In this document: positions 16,754 to 25,601 of the stretch, one piece after another | Layout: each line of letters begins with the position of its first letter | How positions within the stretch are numbered: position 1 is the stretch's first letter | NCBI RefSeq assembly: GCF_036226525.1 | Contig: NZ_CP108487.1 | Coordinates: 372,001 to 436,000, forward strand | Length of the DNA: 64,000 nt | Source: Kribbella sp. NBC_01245 | GTDB lineage: Bacteria > Actinomycetota > Actinomycetes > Propionibacteriales > Kribbellaceae | Direction: 5' to 3' | Position numbers and translations under genes: made by a program | The notes under the pieces: generated by a model | Seen by the model: the letters and a program-made list of their open reading frames with translations, nothing else | Told to the model about the DNA's origin: nothing | The model's database searches: none

Positions 16754-19423
16754 ATGGAAACAAGTGAGATCCGGCGCCGGTTCCTGAAGTACTTCGAGGA
16801 CCGCGGCCACACCGTCGTACCGAGCGCGCCGCTGCCGTCGGACGACCCGAACCTGCTGTTCGTCCCGGCCGGCATGGTGCCCTTCGTGCCGTACTTCGTC
16901 GGCCAGGAGACCCCGCCGTTCAAGCGTGCGACCAGCGTGCAGAAGTGTGTCCGGACCCTCGACATCGAGGAGGTCGGCAAGACCACCCGGCACGGCACGT
17001 TCTTCCAGATGAACGGCAACTTCTCCTTCGGGGACTACTTCAAGGAGCAGGCGATCGAGTTCGCCTGGGACCTGGTCACCAAGTCGCAGGCCGACGGCGG
17101 TTACGGCTTCGACGAGTCCGTGCTCTACGCCTCGGTGTACTACGAGGACGACGAGGCCATCGACATCTGGAAGCGCGTCGCGGGTCTGCCCGACGACCGG
17201 ATCGTCCGCCTCGGCATGAAGGACAACTTCTGGTCGATGGGTGTGCCGGGTCCGTGCGGCCCGTGTTCGGAGATCCTGATCGACCGCGGCCCGCAGTTCG
17301 GCGCCGACCGGGACTGGGAGGCCGGCGACCGGTACCTGGAGTTCTGGAACCTCGTGTTCATGCAGAACCTCCGCGGTGACGGCCCGGGCAAGGAGGGCTA
17401 CGACATCCTCGGCGAGCTGCCGAGCAAGAACATCGACACCGGTCTCGGCCTGGAGCGGGTGGCCTACCTGCTGCAGGGCGTCGACAACATGTACGAGATC
17501 GACGAGGTCTTCCCGGTCATCGAGCGGGCCTCGGAGCTGAGCGGCAAGAAGTACGGCGAGAACCCGGTCGACGACGTCCGGTTCCGCGTCGTCGCGGACC
17601 ACGTCCGCAGCGCGCTGATGCTGATCGGCGACGGCGTCACCCCGGGTAACGAGCAGGGCGGTTACGTGCTGCGTCGGCTGCTGCGCCGCGCGGTGCGGTC
17701 CATGCGCCTGCTCGGCTACGAAGACCCGAGCCTGCCCGAGTTGCTGCCGGTCAGCATGGCGAAGATGAAGGCGTCGTACCCCGAGCTCGAGCAGGGCTTC
17801 GGCCGGATCAGCCAGATCGCGTACGCCGAAGAGGACGCCTTCCGTCGTACTCTCACGGCCGGGACGAGCATCTTCGACGTCGCCGTTTCCAGGCTCAAGG
17901 CGGACGGCGGTTCGACGCTGCCGGGTGCGCAGACCTTCCAGCTGCACGACACGTACGGCTTCCCGATCGACCTGACCATCGAGATGGCGGCCGAGCAGGG
18001 GCTCGAGGTCGACACCGAGGGCTTCCGCACCTTGATGGCCGAGCAGCGTGAGCGCGCGAAGGCCGACGCCCGGTCCAAGAAGCTTGGGCACGCGGACACC
18101 AGCGGTTACCGGGAGCTGCGCGAGCGCGGGATCACCGAGTTCACCGGCTACTCCGAGCTCGCGACCGACTCCCAGGTCCGCGGCATTCTGCGCGAAGGCG
18201 CGATCGCCCCGGCCGCGGAGCAAGGCGAGATCGTCGAGGTCGTGCTGGAGAAGACGCCGTTCTACGCCGAGTCGGGTGGCCAGATCGCCGACGAGGGCGA
18301 GATCGTCGCCGACGGCGTGAAGCTGCAGGTGCTCGACGTCCAGCGTCCGGTCAAGGGTCTGATCGTGCACCGGGTCAAGGTCGTCGAGGGAGTGCTGCAG
18401 CCCGGCACCGACGTACACGCGCAGGTCGATCGCGAGTGGCGTATCTCGGCGTGCCAGGCCCACTCCGGCACACACGTCGTGCACGCGGCGTTGCGCCAGG
18501 TGCTCGGCCCGACGGCGTTGCAGAGCGGTTCGTACAACAAGCCCGGTTACTTGCGGCTCGACTTCGCGTGGGGCTCGTCGTTGGACCAGGCGACCCGCAG
18601 CGAGATCGAAGAGGTCTCCAACCTGGCCGTCCGCGAGGATCTGGCCGTCTCTGCGGAGTACATGCCGCTGGCCCGGGCCCGCGAGATCGGTGCGCTGGCA
18701 CTGTTCGGCGAGACGTACGACGAGGAGGTGCGCGTCGTCGAGATCGGCGGACCGTGGTCCCGTGAGCTCTGCGGTGGTACGCACGTGAAGCACTCGTCCC
18801 AGGTCGGCGCGCTGACCGTCACGGGCGAGTCCTCCGTCGGTGCCGGCGTACGGCGACTCGAGGCCTTCGTCGGCATGGAGGCGCTGCGTTTCCTGGGCCG
18901 CGAGCGGGCTCTGGTCCGGACCCTGAGCGAGAACCTGAAGGCCCGGCCGGAGGAGTTGCCGGCCCGGATCGCCGACCTGGTCGAGCGGTTGCGGGTGGCC
19001 GAGAAGGAGATCGAGCGGGTGCGCGCCGGGCAGGTGCTGGCCGCCGGTGCGGAACTGGCTGCCAACCCGAAGGACGTCTTTGGCGTCAACTTCGTGGGTC
19101 GTCGCACGCCCGATGGTCTGGGTGGCGGCGATCTGCGCAAGCTGGCGCTGGACATCCGCGGCCGGATGCCGGCGGATCGTCCCGCGGTGATCGCCGTCGC
19201 GGGCGTGTCCGACGGTAAGCCCGGTGTGGTGGTCGCGCTGAACGACACCGCACGCGAGTGGAGGCTGAAGGCGGGTGACCTGGTTCGGATCGCGGCCGAG
19301 GCGCTCGGCGGCCGTGGTGGCGGTAAGGATGACGTCGCCCAGGGTGGCGGAACCGATCCGGCCGGTGTCGATCAGGCCCTGGCCGCGGTCGAGCACGCGG
19401 TCGGTCAGTCCGTCACCGGCTGA
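16754..19423 (+). CDS. alaS: alanine-tRNA ligase
   Basis: An 889-residue class II synthetase, full length for AlaRS. The N-terminal catalytic domain has motif 2-like 'GRHGTFFQMNGNFSFGDYF'-type sequence and 'MGVPGPCGPCSE'. The editing domain has the metal-binding HxxxH ('HSGTHVVHAALRQ') and 'CGGTHVKHSS'. The C-Ala domain ends with a Gly-rich 'ALGGRGGGKDDVAQGGGT', the glycine-rich end of the family. It charges tRNA-Ala and clears mischarged Ser/Gly. It sits in the DUF948-DUF6167-alaS-ruvX-mltG-aroE row. Confidence 0.97.
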   Translation: METSEIRRRFLKYFEDRGHTVVPSAPLPSDDPNLLFVPAGMVPFVPYFVGQETPPFKRATSVQKCVRTLDIEEVGKTTRHGTFFQMNGNFSFGDYFKEQAIEFAWDLVTKSQADGGYGFDESVLYASVYYEDDEAIDIWKRVAGLPDDRIVRLGMKDNFWSMGVPGPCGPCSEILIDRGPQFGADRDWEAGDRYLEFWNLVFMQNLRGDGPGKEGYDILGELPSKNIDTGLGLERVAYLLQGVDNMYEIDEVFPVIERASELSGKKYGENPVDDVRFRVVADHVRSALMLIGDGVTPGNEQGGYVLRRLLRRAVRSMRLLGYEDPSLPELLPVSMAKMKASYPELEQGFGRISQIAYAEEDAFRRTLTAGTSIFDVAVSRLKADGGSTLPGAQTFQLHDTYGFPIDLTIEMAAEQGLEVDTEGFRTLMAEQRERAKADARSKKLGHADTSGYRELRERGITEFTGYSELATDSQVRGILREGAIAPAAEQGEIVEVVLEKTPFYAESGGQIADEGEIVADGVKLQVLDVQRPVKGLIVHRVKVVEGVLQPGTDVHAQVDREWRISACQAHSGTHVVHAALRQVLGPTALQSGSYNKPGYLRLDFAWGSSLDQATRSEIEEVSNLAVREDLAVSAEYMPLARAREIGALALFGETYDEEVRVVEIGGPWSRELCGGTHVKHSSQVGALTVTGESSVGAGVRRLEAFVGMEALRFLGRERALVRTLSENLKARPEELPARIADLVERLRVAEKEIERVRAGQVLAAGAELAANPKDVFGVNFVGRRTPDGLGGGDLRKLALDIRGRMPADRPAVIAVAGVSDGKPGVVVALNDTAREWRLKAGDLVRIAAEALGGRGGGKDDVAQGGGTDPAGVDQALAAVEHAVGQSVTG

Positions 19424-19430
19424 AGTCCCC

Positions 19431-19877
19431 GTGCGTAGGGGAGTGCGGCTGGCACTGGATATCGGCGACGCCCGGATCGGCGTCGCCGCCAGTGATCCGC
19501 ACGGCATCCTCGCGACGCCGGTCGAAACGGTACGCCGCGGTGCCGGTGACCTTGACCGGATCGTTATCCTCGTATCCGACCTCGAGGTGTTCGAGATCGT
19601 CGTGGGACTGCCCCGGTCTTTGTCCGGCCGGGAGGGTCCCGCGGCGGCGCGGATCCGCGAGGTCGCGGCGCAGATCGCCGACCGGATTCCGGGGGCCGAG
19701 GTGCGGCTGGTGGACGAGCGGTTCACCACTGTCACCGCGGAACGGATGTTGCGAGAGCGGGGCAAGAAAGGCCAGAAGCGCAGGGCGGTGGTCGACATGG
19801 CCGCGGCCGTGGTGATTCTGCAGCATGCGCTCGACTTCGAGCGGGAGACGGGCAACCCACCGGGTAGCCCGTTGTGA
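19431..19877 (+). CDS. ruvX: Holliday junction resolvase-like RuvX (YqgF)
   Basis: A 148-residue RNase H-fold protein. 'LALDIGDARIGVAASDP' carries the first catalytic Asp, 'VVGLPRSLSGREGPAA' the middle element, and 'VRLVDERFTTVTAERML' with 'VDMAAAVVILQ' the remaining acidic residues. The GTG at 19431 reproduces the MRRG-xRLA(L/V)D N-terminus of Streptomyces homologues. YqgF-type proteins are essential nucleases linked to pre-16S rRNA 5' processing and junction resolution. Its last codons overlap the mltG start by four bases. Confidence 0.92.
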   Translation: MRRGVRLALDIGDARIGVAASDPHGILATPVETVRRGAGDLDRIVILVSDLEVFEIVVGLPRSLSGREGPAAARIREVAAQIADRIPGAEVRLVDERFTTVTAERMLRERGKKGQKRRAVVDMAAAVVILQHALDFERETGNPPGSPL

Positions 19878-21064
19878 CAGTGGACAGGACTCCGGTGGAT
19901 GAAGACAGCGATCTGAACGACGATCTCGGCCTGCGCGCGATGAGCCGCGCGGATCGCCGTGCCGAGAGCCGGAAGTTGCGGGCGCGCAAGAGCCGTGGCT
20001 GCCTCGCGGTCGTCATCTCGATGGCCGTGGTGGCCGCCCTGGTCGTCGGTGCCGTGCTGGGCTTCGGCCGGATCCGGGACAAGGTCGACGGCATCTTCGC
20101 CGCGCCTGACTACACCGGTCCGGGCAGCGGCTCGGTCACGGTCGAGATCGCCAAGAACTCCACCACCAAGGGCATCGGCGAGGCGCTCGAGGCCAAGGAC
20201 GTGGTGAAGAGCGCGAAGGCCTTCGAGCGGGTCGCGCGGAAGGACTCGCAGTCGCTGTCGATCCAGGCCGGCACGTACACGATGCGCAAGAAGATGTCCG
20301 CCGAGGCGGCGCTCGCGCTGATGCTGGACCCGAAGTCGTCGATCCAGGTCCGCCGCGTGAGCATTCCCGCGGGTAAGACGCTGAAGCAGGCGGCCGCCCT
20401 GCTGCAGGCGTCGAAGGCGGCGAAGCTTCCGGCCGGCTCGGTCGCGGCGGCGCTGGAGAAACCCAGCAGCCTCGGCCTCCCGTCGTACTCGCATGGCAGC
20501 GCGGAGGGCTTCCTCTACCCGGGGACGTACGACCTGCCCAAGAACGCGACGGCCACGTCGATCCTGCGGCAGATGACGATGGAGTACACCAAGGCCGCGA
20601 TCGAGCTCGACATGCAGCGGATCGCGCAGGCTGGTGGCCCTGATCCGTGGACGGCGGTCCGGGTGGCGAGCATCGTCGGTGCCGAGACCAACCGCAAAGC
20701 GGACTACCCGAAGGTCTCCCGCGTCATCTACAACCGGCTCAACGCGGGCATGCGGCTCCAGATGGACTCGACCGTGCACTACGTCGCCGGCCGCGACGGC
20801 AAGGTCTTCACCTCGAAGGAAGCCCGCGAGTACGACTCGCCGTACAACACCTACAAGTACGAGGGGCTGCCGCCGGGGCCGATCAACTCGCCGACCCGGG
20901 AGCTGCTGCAGGCCGCGTTGCATCCGGCGAAGGGCAGCTGGTTGTACTTCACGCTCGTCGACCTCGACACCGGCGAGACCGCGTTCGCCAGTTCGCTCGC
21001 GGAACACCAGACGAACGTGAACAAGTTGCAGGCCTGGTGCCGCGCGCACAAGGGCCGGTGCTGA
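19874..21064 (+). CDS. mltG: endolytic murein transglycosylase MltG
   Basis: A 396-residue YceG-family protein: a charged cytoplasmic N-terminus (about 1-45), one transmembrane helix ('CLAVVISMAVVAALVVGAVL'), a LysM-like 'SIPAGKTLKQAAALL' region and the catalytic YceG domain. The conserved Glu is in 'VASIVGAETNR', followed by 'RVIYNRLNAGMRLQMDSTVH' and 'YNTYKYEGLPPGPINSP'. MltG cuts nascent glycan strands and helps set their length. The terminal A of its TGA is the first base of aroE. Confidence 0.95.
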   Translation: MTVDRTPVDEDSDLNDDLGLRAMSRADRRAESRKLRARKSRGCLAVVISMAVVAALVVGAVLGFGRIRDKVDGIFAAPDYTGPGSGSVTVEIAKNSTTKGIGEALEAKDVVKSAKAFERVARKDSQSLSIQAGTYTMRKKMSAEAALALMLDPKSSIQVRRVSIPAGKTLKQAAALLQASKAAKLPAGSVAAALEKPSSLGLPSYSHGSAEGFLYPGTYDLPKNATATSILRQMTMEYTKAAIELDMQRIAQAGGPDPWTAVRVASIVGAETNRKADYPKVSRVIYNRLNAGMRLQMDSTVHYVAGRDGKVFTSKEAREYDSPYNTYKYEGLPPGPINSPTRELLQAALHPAKGSWLYFTLVDLDTGETAFASSLAEHQTNVNKLQAWCRAHKGRC

Positions 21065-21891
21065 TGCCCGATCGTTGTGCCGTGCTCGGGCAGCCGATCG
21101 CCCACTCGTTGTCCCCGGCGATGCACCGCGCGGCGTACGCCGAACTCGGGCTCGACTGGACGTACGACGCGTTCGAGGTGGGCGAGGACGAGCTCGCGGA
21201 CTACCTGGCCTCGGCCGGGCCGGACTTGCGCGGGTTGTCCCTGACGATGCCGCTGAAGCGGGTCGCGATCGAGCTGGCCGACAAGGTCGATCCGGTGGCC
21301 GAGCTGATCGGCGCCGCGAACACGTTGATCATCGAGGCGGACGGCTCGCGGTCGGCGTACAACACTGACGTGCCGGGTCTGGTGAACGCCTTCGCCGAGC
21401 GCGGGATCACGCAGGCCGATAGCGCGGTCATCCTCGGTGGTGGCGCGACGGCCGCGTCGACGCTCGCGGCCCTGCGGGGGATGGGTGTGCGCGAGGTGAC
21501 GCTGGTGGTGCGCGACGCGTCGAAGGCCTCTCGACTGGCCGACTTGGCGGCGGAGCTGGGGATGCGGGTCGCGGTGGCGACGTTCGACCAGACCGAGCAG
21601 GTTGGCGGGTTCGATCTTTGTGTGTCGACGTTGCCGGGTGGGGCTGTCGATCCGTACGCCGAGCACTTCGCCGCGGTGGCGCCGGTGGTCTTCGACGTGG
21701 CGTATCACCCGTGGCCGACACGGCTCGCGCAAGTGGCGTACGGGATCGGTACGGAGCTGTTGAACGGCCTTGACCTTCTCGTGCATCAGGCGACCCTGCA
21801 AGTGGAGATGATGACGGGTAGGTCGCCCGCGCCTCTGGCGGCCATGAGGTCCGCCGCGCTGGAGGAGCTTGATGCCCGTGATGCCCGTTGA
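21064..21891 (+). CDS. aroE: shikimate dehydrogenase
   Basis: A 275-residue NADP-dependent enzyme reducing 3-dehydroshikimate to shikimate. The substrate-binding N-terminus has 'VLGQPIAHSLSPAMHRAAY' (the SxS motif), 'SLTMPLKR' with the catalytic Lys and 'GAANTL'; the nucleotide domain has 'ILGGGATAAST'. The 'PLK' of other members is retained. ATG 21064 shares its first base with the mltG stop (TGATG), which fixes the start. The other chorismate genes lie 10-16 kb downstream. Confidence 0.95.
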   Translation: MPDRCAVLGQPIAHSLSPAMHRAAYAELGLDWTYDAFEVGEDELADYLASAGPDLRGLSLTMPLKRVAIELADKVDPVAELIGAANTLIIEADGSRSAYNTDVPGLVNAFAERGITQADSAVILGGGATAASTLAALRGMGVREVTLVVRDASKASRLADLAAELGMRVAVATFDQTEQVGGFDLCVSTLPGGAVDPYAEHFAAVAPVVFDVAYHPWPTRLAQVAYGIGTELLNGLDLLVHQATLQVEMMTGRSPAPLAAMRSAALEELDARDAR

Positions 21892-23356
21892 CCGCCGGAC
21901 GCTACTGAAGGCCGGCGGCGCTCTCGCCGCCGTCACCATCGCCGGGTGCACTGATTCACCTTCCGGTCACGCCTCGCCGTCTGCCCCTCCCGGTCCTGAT
22001 GTTGCCGTCGCGCCGGATTGGGCCGGGTTCGGGCGTGGGCTGGATGGCCGGTTGTATCGGCCGGGCGGCTCGGGTTATGCGGCCGCGCATCAGCTCTTCA
22101 ACCCGCGCTTCGATAGCGTGCAACCCGGTGGCGTGGTGAAGGCCGCGTCGATCGCGGATATCCGCGAGTCGGTGTTGTTCGCGCGGAAGAACCGGCTCAC
22201 CTGTGTGCCGAAGGCCGGCGGTCATTCGTACGTCGGCGCCTCGTCGATCGCAAACGGCCTGATGGTCGATATCGGCAACCTGCGCTCGATGTCTTATGCG
22301 AACGGCGTGCTCACGGTCGGTGCGGGCGCTCGCCTGTACGACGTGCATGCGTTTCTCGATCGGTACGGGCGTTCCCTGCCGACCGGCACCTGCCCGACCG
22401 TTGGCGTCGCGGGGCTCGCGCTCGGCGGCGGGATGGGCGTGCACACCCGGGCGTACGGGCTGACCGGCGACCGCATCATGTCGATGCAGGTGGTGACGGC
22501 CGACGGCGTCTTCCGGCCGTGCAGCCCGACGCAGAACGCCGACCTGTTCTGGGCTTTGCGTGGTGGTGGCGGTGGCAACCTCGGCATCGTCACGTCGTTC
22601 CGCTTGTCGACGATTCCGGGCGGCAAACTCGGCCTCTTCATCTTGAAGTGGACGCAGTCGCAGGCCGCTGCGGTGATTCGCGGGTGGCAGCGATTCGCGC
22701 GCGAGGCGCCGACGTCCTCGTGGGCAAACCTCCATCTCGACGCCCGCAGTGACGGCACCATCGCCGTACGGGCCGTTGGCGTGTCGACCACTGGCTCCGC
22801 GACGGCCGCTGCGGCTCAGCTCGAGTCGTTCATCGGGATCCGCGCGTCGTCGCGTTCGTTCAGCCAGAAGTCGCATTTGGAGGCTGTGCGTTTTCTTGGT
22901 GGTGGCACCAGCAGTCCGCGTACTGGCTTCACCGCTGGGTCGGACGTCTTGCGTGGGCCGATGGACGCTTCGACGATCAGCGCGTTGGTTGGTGCAGTCA
23001 AGGCGCGAGCGGGTGCGGGCATGACGGCGTCGGCGATTCTCGATCCGCTTGGCGGGCAGGCGGCCAAGGTGCCGACGGGTGGTTCGGCTTGGCCGTGGCG
23101 GTCGAGCCTTGGCGTGATCCAGTGGTACGTCGGGCTCGCCGCGCATCCGACCGCCGCGTCGTACAACTCGGCCCGCTCTTGGATCACCTCTGGTCATCGG
23201 GCTGTCGCCAAGGCGTCGGCCGGGGGTTACGTGAATTACGTCGAGCCGGGGCGTGCGATCCAGTCGTATTACGCGTCCAGTTTTGCGCGACTGAAGACGG
23301 TCAAACGCAAGTACGACCCGGCCAACGTGTTCCATACGCCGTACTCGATCTCCTAG
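21872..23356 (+). CDS. secreted FAD-dependent oxidase, berberine-bridge-enzyme type, lipoprotein
   Basis: About 494 residues. The N-terminus combines a twin-arginine motif (DRRTLLKAG) with a lipobox ending VTIAGC, so it is probably exported folded and lipid-anchored. 'KAGGHSYVGAS' holds the His, and 'TGTCPTVGVAGLALGGGMG' the Cys, that give bicovalent FAD in the BBE family. 'YDPANVFHTPYSIS' is the BBE C-terminus. ATG 21872 follows GGAGGAG (21861-21867) and overlaps aroE by 20 bases. Members oxidise sugars, alcohols or alkaloids; the substrate is unknown. The aroE overlap suggests cotranscription. Confidence 0.88.
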   Translation: MPVMPVDRRTLLKAGGALAAVTIAGCTDSPSGHASPSAPPGPDVAVAPDWAGFGRGLDGRLYRPGGSGYAAAHQLFNPRFDSVQPGGVVKAASIADIRESVLFARKNRLTCVPKAGGHSYVGASSIANGLMVDIGNLRSMSYANGVLTVGAGARLYDVHAFLDRYGRSLPTGTCPTVGVAGLALGGGMGVHTRAYGLTGDRIMSMQVVTADGVFRPCSPTQNADLFWALRGGGGGNLGIVTSFRLSTIPGGKLGLFILKWTQSQAAAVIRGWQRFAREAPTSSWANLHLDARSDGTIAVRAVGVSTTGSATAAAAQLESFIGIRASSRSFSQKSHLEAVRFLGGGTSSPRTGFTAGSDVLRGPMDASTISALVGAVKARAGAGMTASAILDPLGGQAAKVPTGGSAWPWRSSLGVIQWYVGLAAHPTAASYNSARSWITSGHRAVAKASAGGYVNYVEPGRAIQSYYASSFARLKTVKRKYDPANVFHTPYSIS

Positions 23357-23737
23357 CTACGCGGCGCCGGCCGCTGTCAGGACCGCGATCGGCAGGAGCA
23401 GAATCCATTGCGGAAGGCGGAGCAGGGGCCTCGGCCAGCCGACCGACAGCGTGATGACCAGGAAAGCGACTGCGTACGCCAGGAAGTGCGCAGCCACGAA
23501 CCACGCCATCAGGCCAGTCGCCGACGTGGTGTCCGCCAGCGCGAGATAGACCAAGGCGGCCGCTGAGAGCACCAGATCGACGCTCACCATGTGCCACACG
23601 GCATGAAGGACGCGCTTGGGTTCGTCTGCGAGTCCGCAGGAGAGCAGCGGGCGCACCACGTCCCGGTGCCCGCCGACGATGTGCGCCGCGGCCACACCGA
23701 ACGCGGTGATGCCTGCTGCGAGAAGCCAGCCGTTCAT
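23357..23737 (-). CDS. four-helix integral membrane protein
   Basis: A 126-residue protein with four hydrophobic segments (about 4-22, 47-68, 74-95, 103-123). 'AAAHIVGGHRDVVRPLL' between helices 1 and 2 carries two His residues. It begins inside the end of the TetR gene (ATGA overlap), forming a two-gene unit typical of a TetR repressor plus the membrane protein it controls. The function is not recognised. It ends directly against the stop of the convergent oxidase gene. Confidence 0.8.
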   Translation of the reverse strand: MNGWLLAAGITAFGVAAAHIVGGHRDVVRPLLSCGLADEPKRVLHAVWHMVSVDLVLSAAALVYLALADTTSATGLMAWFVAAHFLAYAVAFLVITLSVGWPRPLLRLPQWILLLPIAVLTAAGAA

Positions 23738-24312
23738 CGGATCTCGATTCCTTTGGCTATGACAGCAGCCAGCCGGCCGGCCAGCTGAGGGTCGGCGGGT
23801 TCCCCGACCAGACCGACGTGAAAGAACACGGCTCCTGCCAGCGTGTCCAGGACCAGATCCACGGGCGTGCCGGCCGCGATCTCCCCGCGCGCCACGGCCC
23901 GCTCGAAGACGATCAGCAGCCGCTCCTTCGACGGGGCCAGGAAGTCGCTGCGGATGCGTGCCTTCAGCACCGGATCGGCGGCGAAGTCAGCGAGCAGCCC
24001 CGGGAGCGCCGCTGCGGCGGCAGGTGCGTCGAACTCGTCAACCAGGTCCTGCAGCAGTGCGGTCAGGTCCGCGGTCAGCGTTCCGGTGTCAGGGACCGGA
24101 GCCTGGTCGGTAGACGTGAATACTGCCTCGAAGACCAACTCCGGCCTGCCCCGCCAGCGCCGGTAGATCGTGTCCTTGCCGACACCGGCACGCGCAGCCA
24201 CCGCCCCGATCGAGGTCGCGGCGTAGCCGACTTCGGTCAGCAGCTCGGTGGCCGCGCTGACGATCGCCTCGTGCGAGCGGGGATCCCTGGGACGTCCTCT
24301 GGAGGAGTTCAT
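23734..24312 (-). CDS. TetR/AcrR-family regulator
   Basis: A 192-residue protein with an N-terminal TetR helix-turn-helix ('TSIGAVAARAGVGKDTIYRRW') and an all-helical C-terminal ligand/dimer domain resembling TetR_C_16/C_33-type members ('FDAPAAAAALPGLLADFAAD'). A palindrome (24325-24338) lies 13 bases upstream of its ATG. It probably represses itself and the overlapping membrane gene; the ligand is unknown. Confidence 0.9.
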   Translation of the reverse strand: MNSSRGRPRDPRSHEAIVSAATELLTEVGYAATSIGAVAARAGVGKDTIYRRWRGRPELVFEAVFTSTDQAPVPDTGTLTADLTALLQDLVDEFDAPAAAAALPGLLADFAADPVLKARIRSDFLAPSKERLLIVFERAVARGEIAAGTPVDLVLDTLAGAVFFHVGLVGEPADPQLAGRLAAVIAKGIEIR

Positions 24313-24324
24313 ACCGTTTACGAT

Positions 24325-24338
24325 ACGGGTCGACCCGT
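24325..24338. promoter_or_regulatory. TetR operator palindrome ACGGGTCGACCCGT
   Basis: A perfect 14-bp palindrome, 13 bases upstream of the TetR start and within the 93-base divergent gap to the DUF2330 gene. Imperfect symmetry extends outward (TTTACGAT... and ...TTTGGTAAA), which suits a TetR dimer site. Assignment to the adjacent TetR is inference. Confidence 0.6.
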
Positions 24339-24405
24339 TTGGTAAATACCCGGGGTCCTGCGCGCATAGTCCAGAGCGCTCCTCGCGCGCCCTAGGATGC
24401 CGGTC

Positions 24406-25449
24406 ATGCGATGGCGGGTAGTGGCCGGAATGGTCTTGGCGGTAATCGGTTTGGGCGTGGTGTCGCCCGCCTGGGCGTGCGGCTGCGGCGGGTACATGCC
24501 GGAGGCCGGATCGGGGTCGGCCGCCGAGCGAGCCCGGGTGTACGGCGAGCGCGCGCTGGTGCGGTTCGAGAACGGCCGCGAGGAGATCACGCTCGCGATG
24601 GCTGTCCGGGGTACGTCGAAGAAGGCCGCCTGGATCATGCCGGTGCCGTCCGAGGCGAGGGTCCAGCTGGGTGATCCCGACCTGTTCGGCGACCTGGCGA
24701 TGGCGACGCGGCCGCGCACGGTTTATCGCACTACCTACTGGCCGTTTCGCGGTTTCTTGAAGGAGTTGCAGGGCCGAGGTGATGGTGCGGGCGCTGCGCC
24801 GACCGCGGGCAGTGTCGACGTTCGCCAGCAGATGCGGCTCGGCCCGTTCGAGGTCGCGCGACTCGGAGCGACCGACCCGGCTGCGGTGACGGCCTGGCTC
24901 GACACCAACGGGTACGTCGTACCTTCCGGGCTGGCGGCGAACCTTGCGCCGTACGTGAAGGAGAAGTGGGAGATCGTCGCGGTTCGGTTGGCGCCTGAGG
25001 ACGGAAGCCAGGGCCTATCCGGCGAGACGCCGCCGCTGCGGTTGAGCTTCGCGTCGGACCGAATCGTCTACCCGATGCGGCTGAGCAAAGGCGCGACCAC
25101 TCCCCAAACCGTCACCGTGTACGTCGCGTCCGGGCATCGCGTCGAGCCGACCGTACTGCCGGATCCCGACGTACAACCCGAGCTGGTCTACGCCGGCCGG
25201 ACCGAGGTCGCCGGCACGTCGTCATACCTAACGGCCTTCTCCGTGCGCTACGCCCAGCCCGAGCGCATCACCAACGACTTCACCTTCGCGCAGGCACCAA
25301 CGGACGACGAGTTCCGCCAGACCGTCACGATCACCAAGAACAACCCCCTATGGACCACCCTCGCCGTCCTGGCCCTCCCACCCTCACTCGGCGCCCTAGC
25401 CATCGCCCTCGCCATCCGCCGCCGACGACGCCAACCACAGCTGAGCTGA
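24406..25449 (+). CDS. DUF2330-family exported membrane protein
   Basis: About 347 residues. A signal peptide (MRWRVVAGMVLAVIGLGVVS) precedes a Cys-rich mature start (ACGCGGYMP), then the DUF2330 body ('RVYGERALVRFENGREEITL', 'AAWIMPVPSEARVQLGD'). A C-terminal transmembrane helix (about 318-338) is followed by a basic tail (RRRRRQ), so the domain faces outside. ATG 24397 is an equally possible start. Function unknown. Confidence 0.82.
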   Translation: MRWRVVAGMVLAVIGLGVVSPAWACGCGGYMPEAGSGSAAERARVYGERALVRFENGREEITLAMAVRGTSKKAAWIMPVPSEARVQLGDPDLFGDLAMATRPRTVYRTTYWPFRGFLKELQGRGDGAGAAPTAGSVDVRQQMRLGPFEVARLGATDPAAVTAWLDTNGYVVPSGLAANLAPYVKEKWEIVAVRLAPEDGSQGLSGETPPLRLSFASDRIVYPMRLSKGATTPQTVTVYVASGHRVEPTVLPDPDVQPELVYAGRTEVAGTSSYLTAFSVRYAQPERITNDFTFAQAPTDDEFRQTVTITKNNPLWTTLAVLALPPSLGALAIALAIRRRRRQPQLS

Positions 25450-25463
25450 CACCTCTCCCTCCT

Positions 25464-25510
25464 CCCGCGAGTGGTCGCGTCTGAACATCCCCGCGAGTGG
25501 ACGCGTCTGA
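25464..25510. repeat. tandem 21-bp direct repeat
   Basis: Two copies of CCCGCGAGTGG(T/A)CGCGTCTGA (25464-25484 and 25490-25510), separated by five bases and differing only at the central base. They lie just downstream of the DUF2330 gene. Function unknown. Confidence 0.7.
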
Positions 25511-25544
25511 CCTGACCACGCGGCGCGGCCAAAATCAGCTCCCT

Positions 25545-25601
25545 CTTCCTGAGCGGACTGGACGTTTTAAGGCCCTCAAAACGTCCAGTCTGCTCAGGAA
25601 G
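25545..25601. repeat. hairpin element, copy 1 (24-nt arms)
   Basis: Arms 25545-25568 and 25578-25601 pair with a single G/T mismatch around the 9-nt loop AAGGCCCTC. It covers the last codons and stop of the AbiEi-like gene and could act as its terminator. A near-identical copy in the same orientation lies at 26728-26784. Confidence 0.85.

Noticed and set aside
16121-21049. A ~1640-codon open frame antisense to the DUF948-to-mltG genes
   Set aside because: The opposite strand encodes alaS, ruvX and mltG with full motifs. High-GC third positions keep the complementary frame open; the product is Arg/Asp/Gly-rich without domains.
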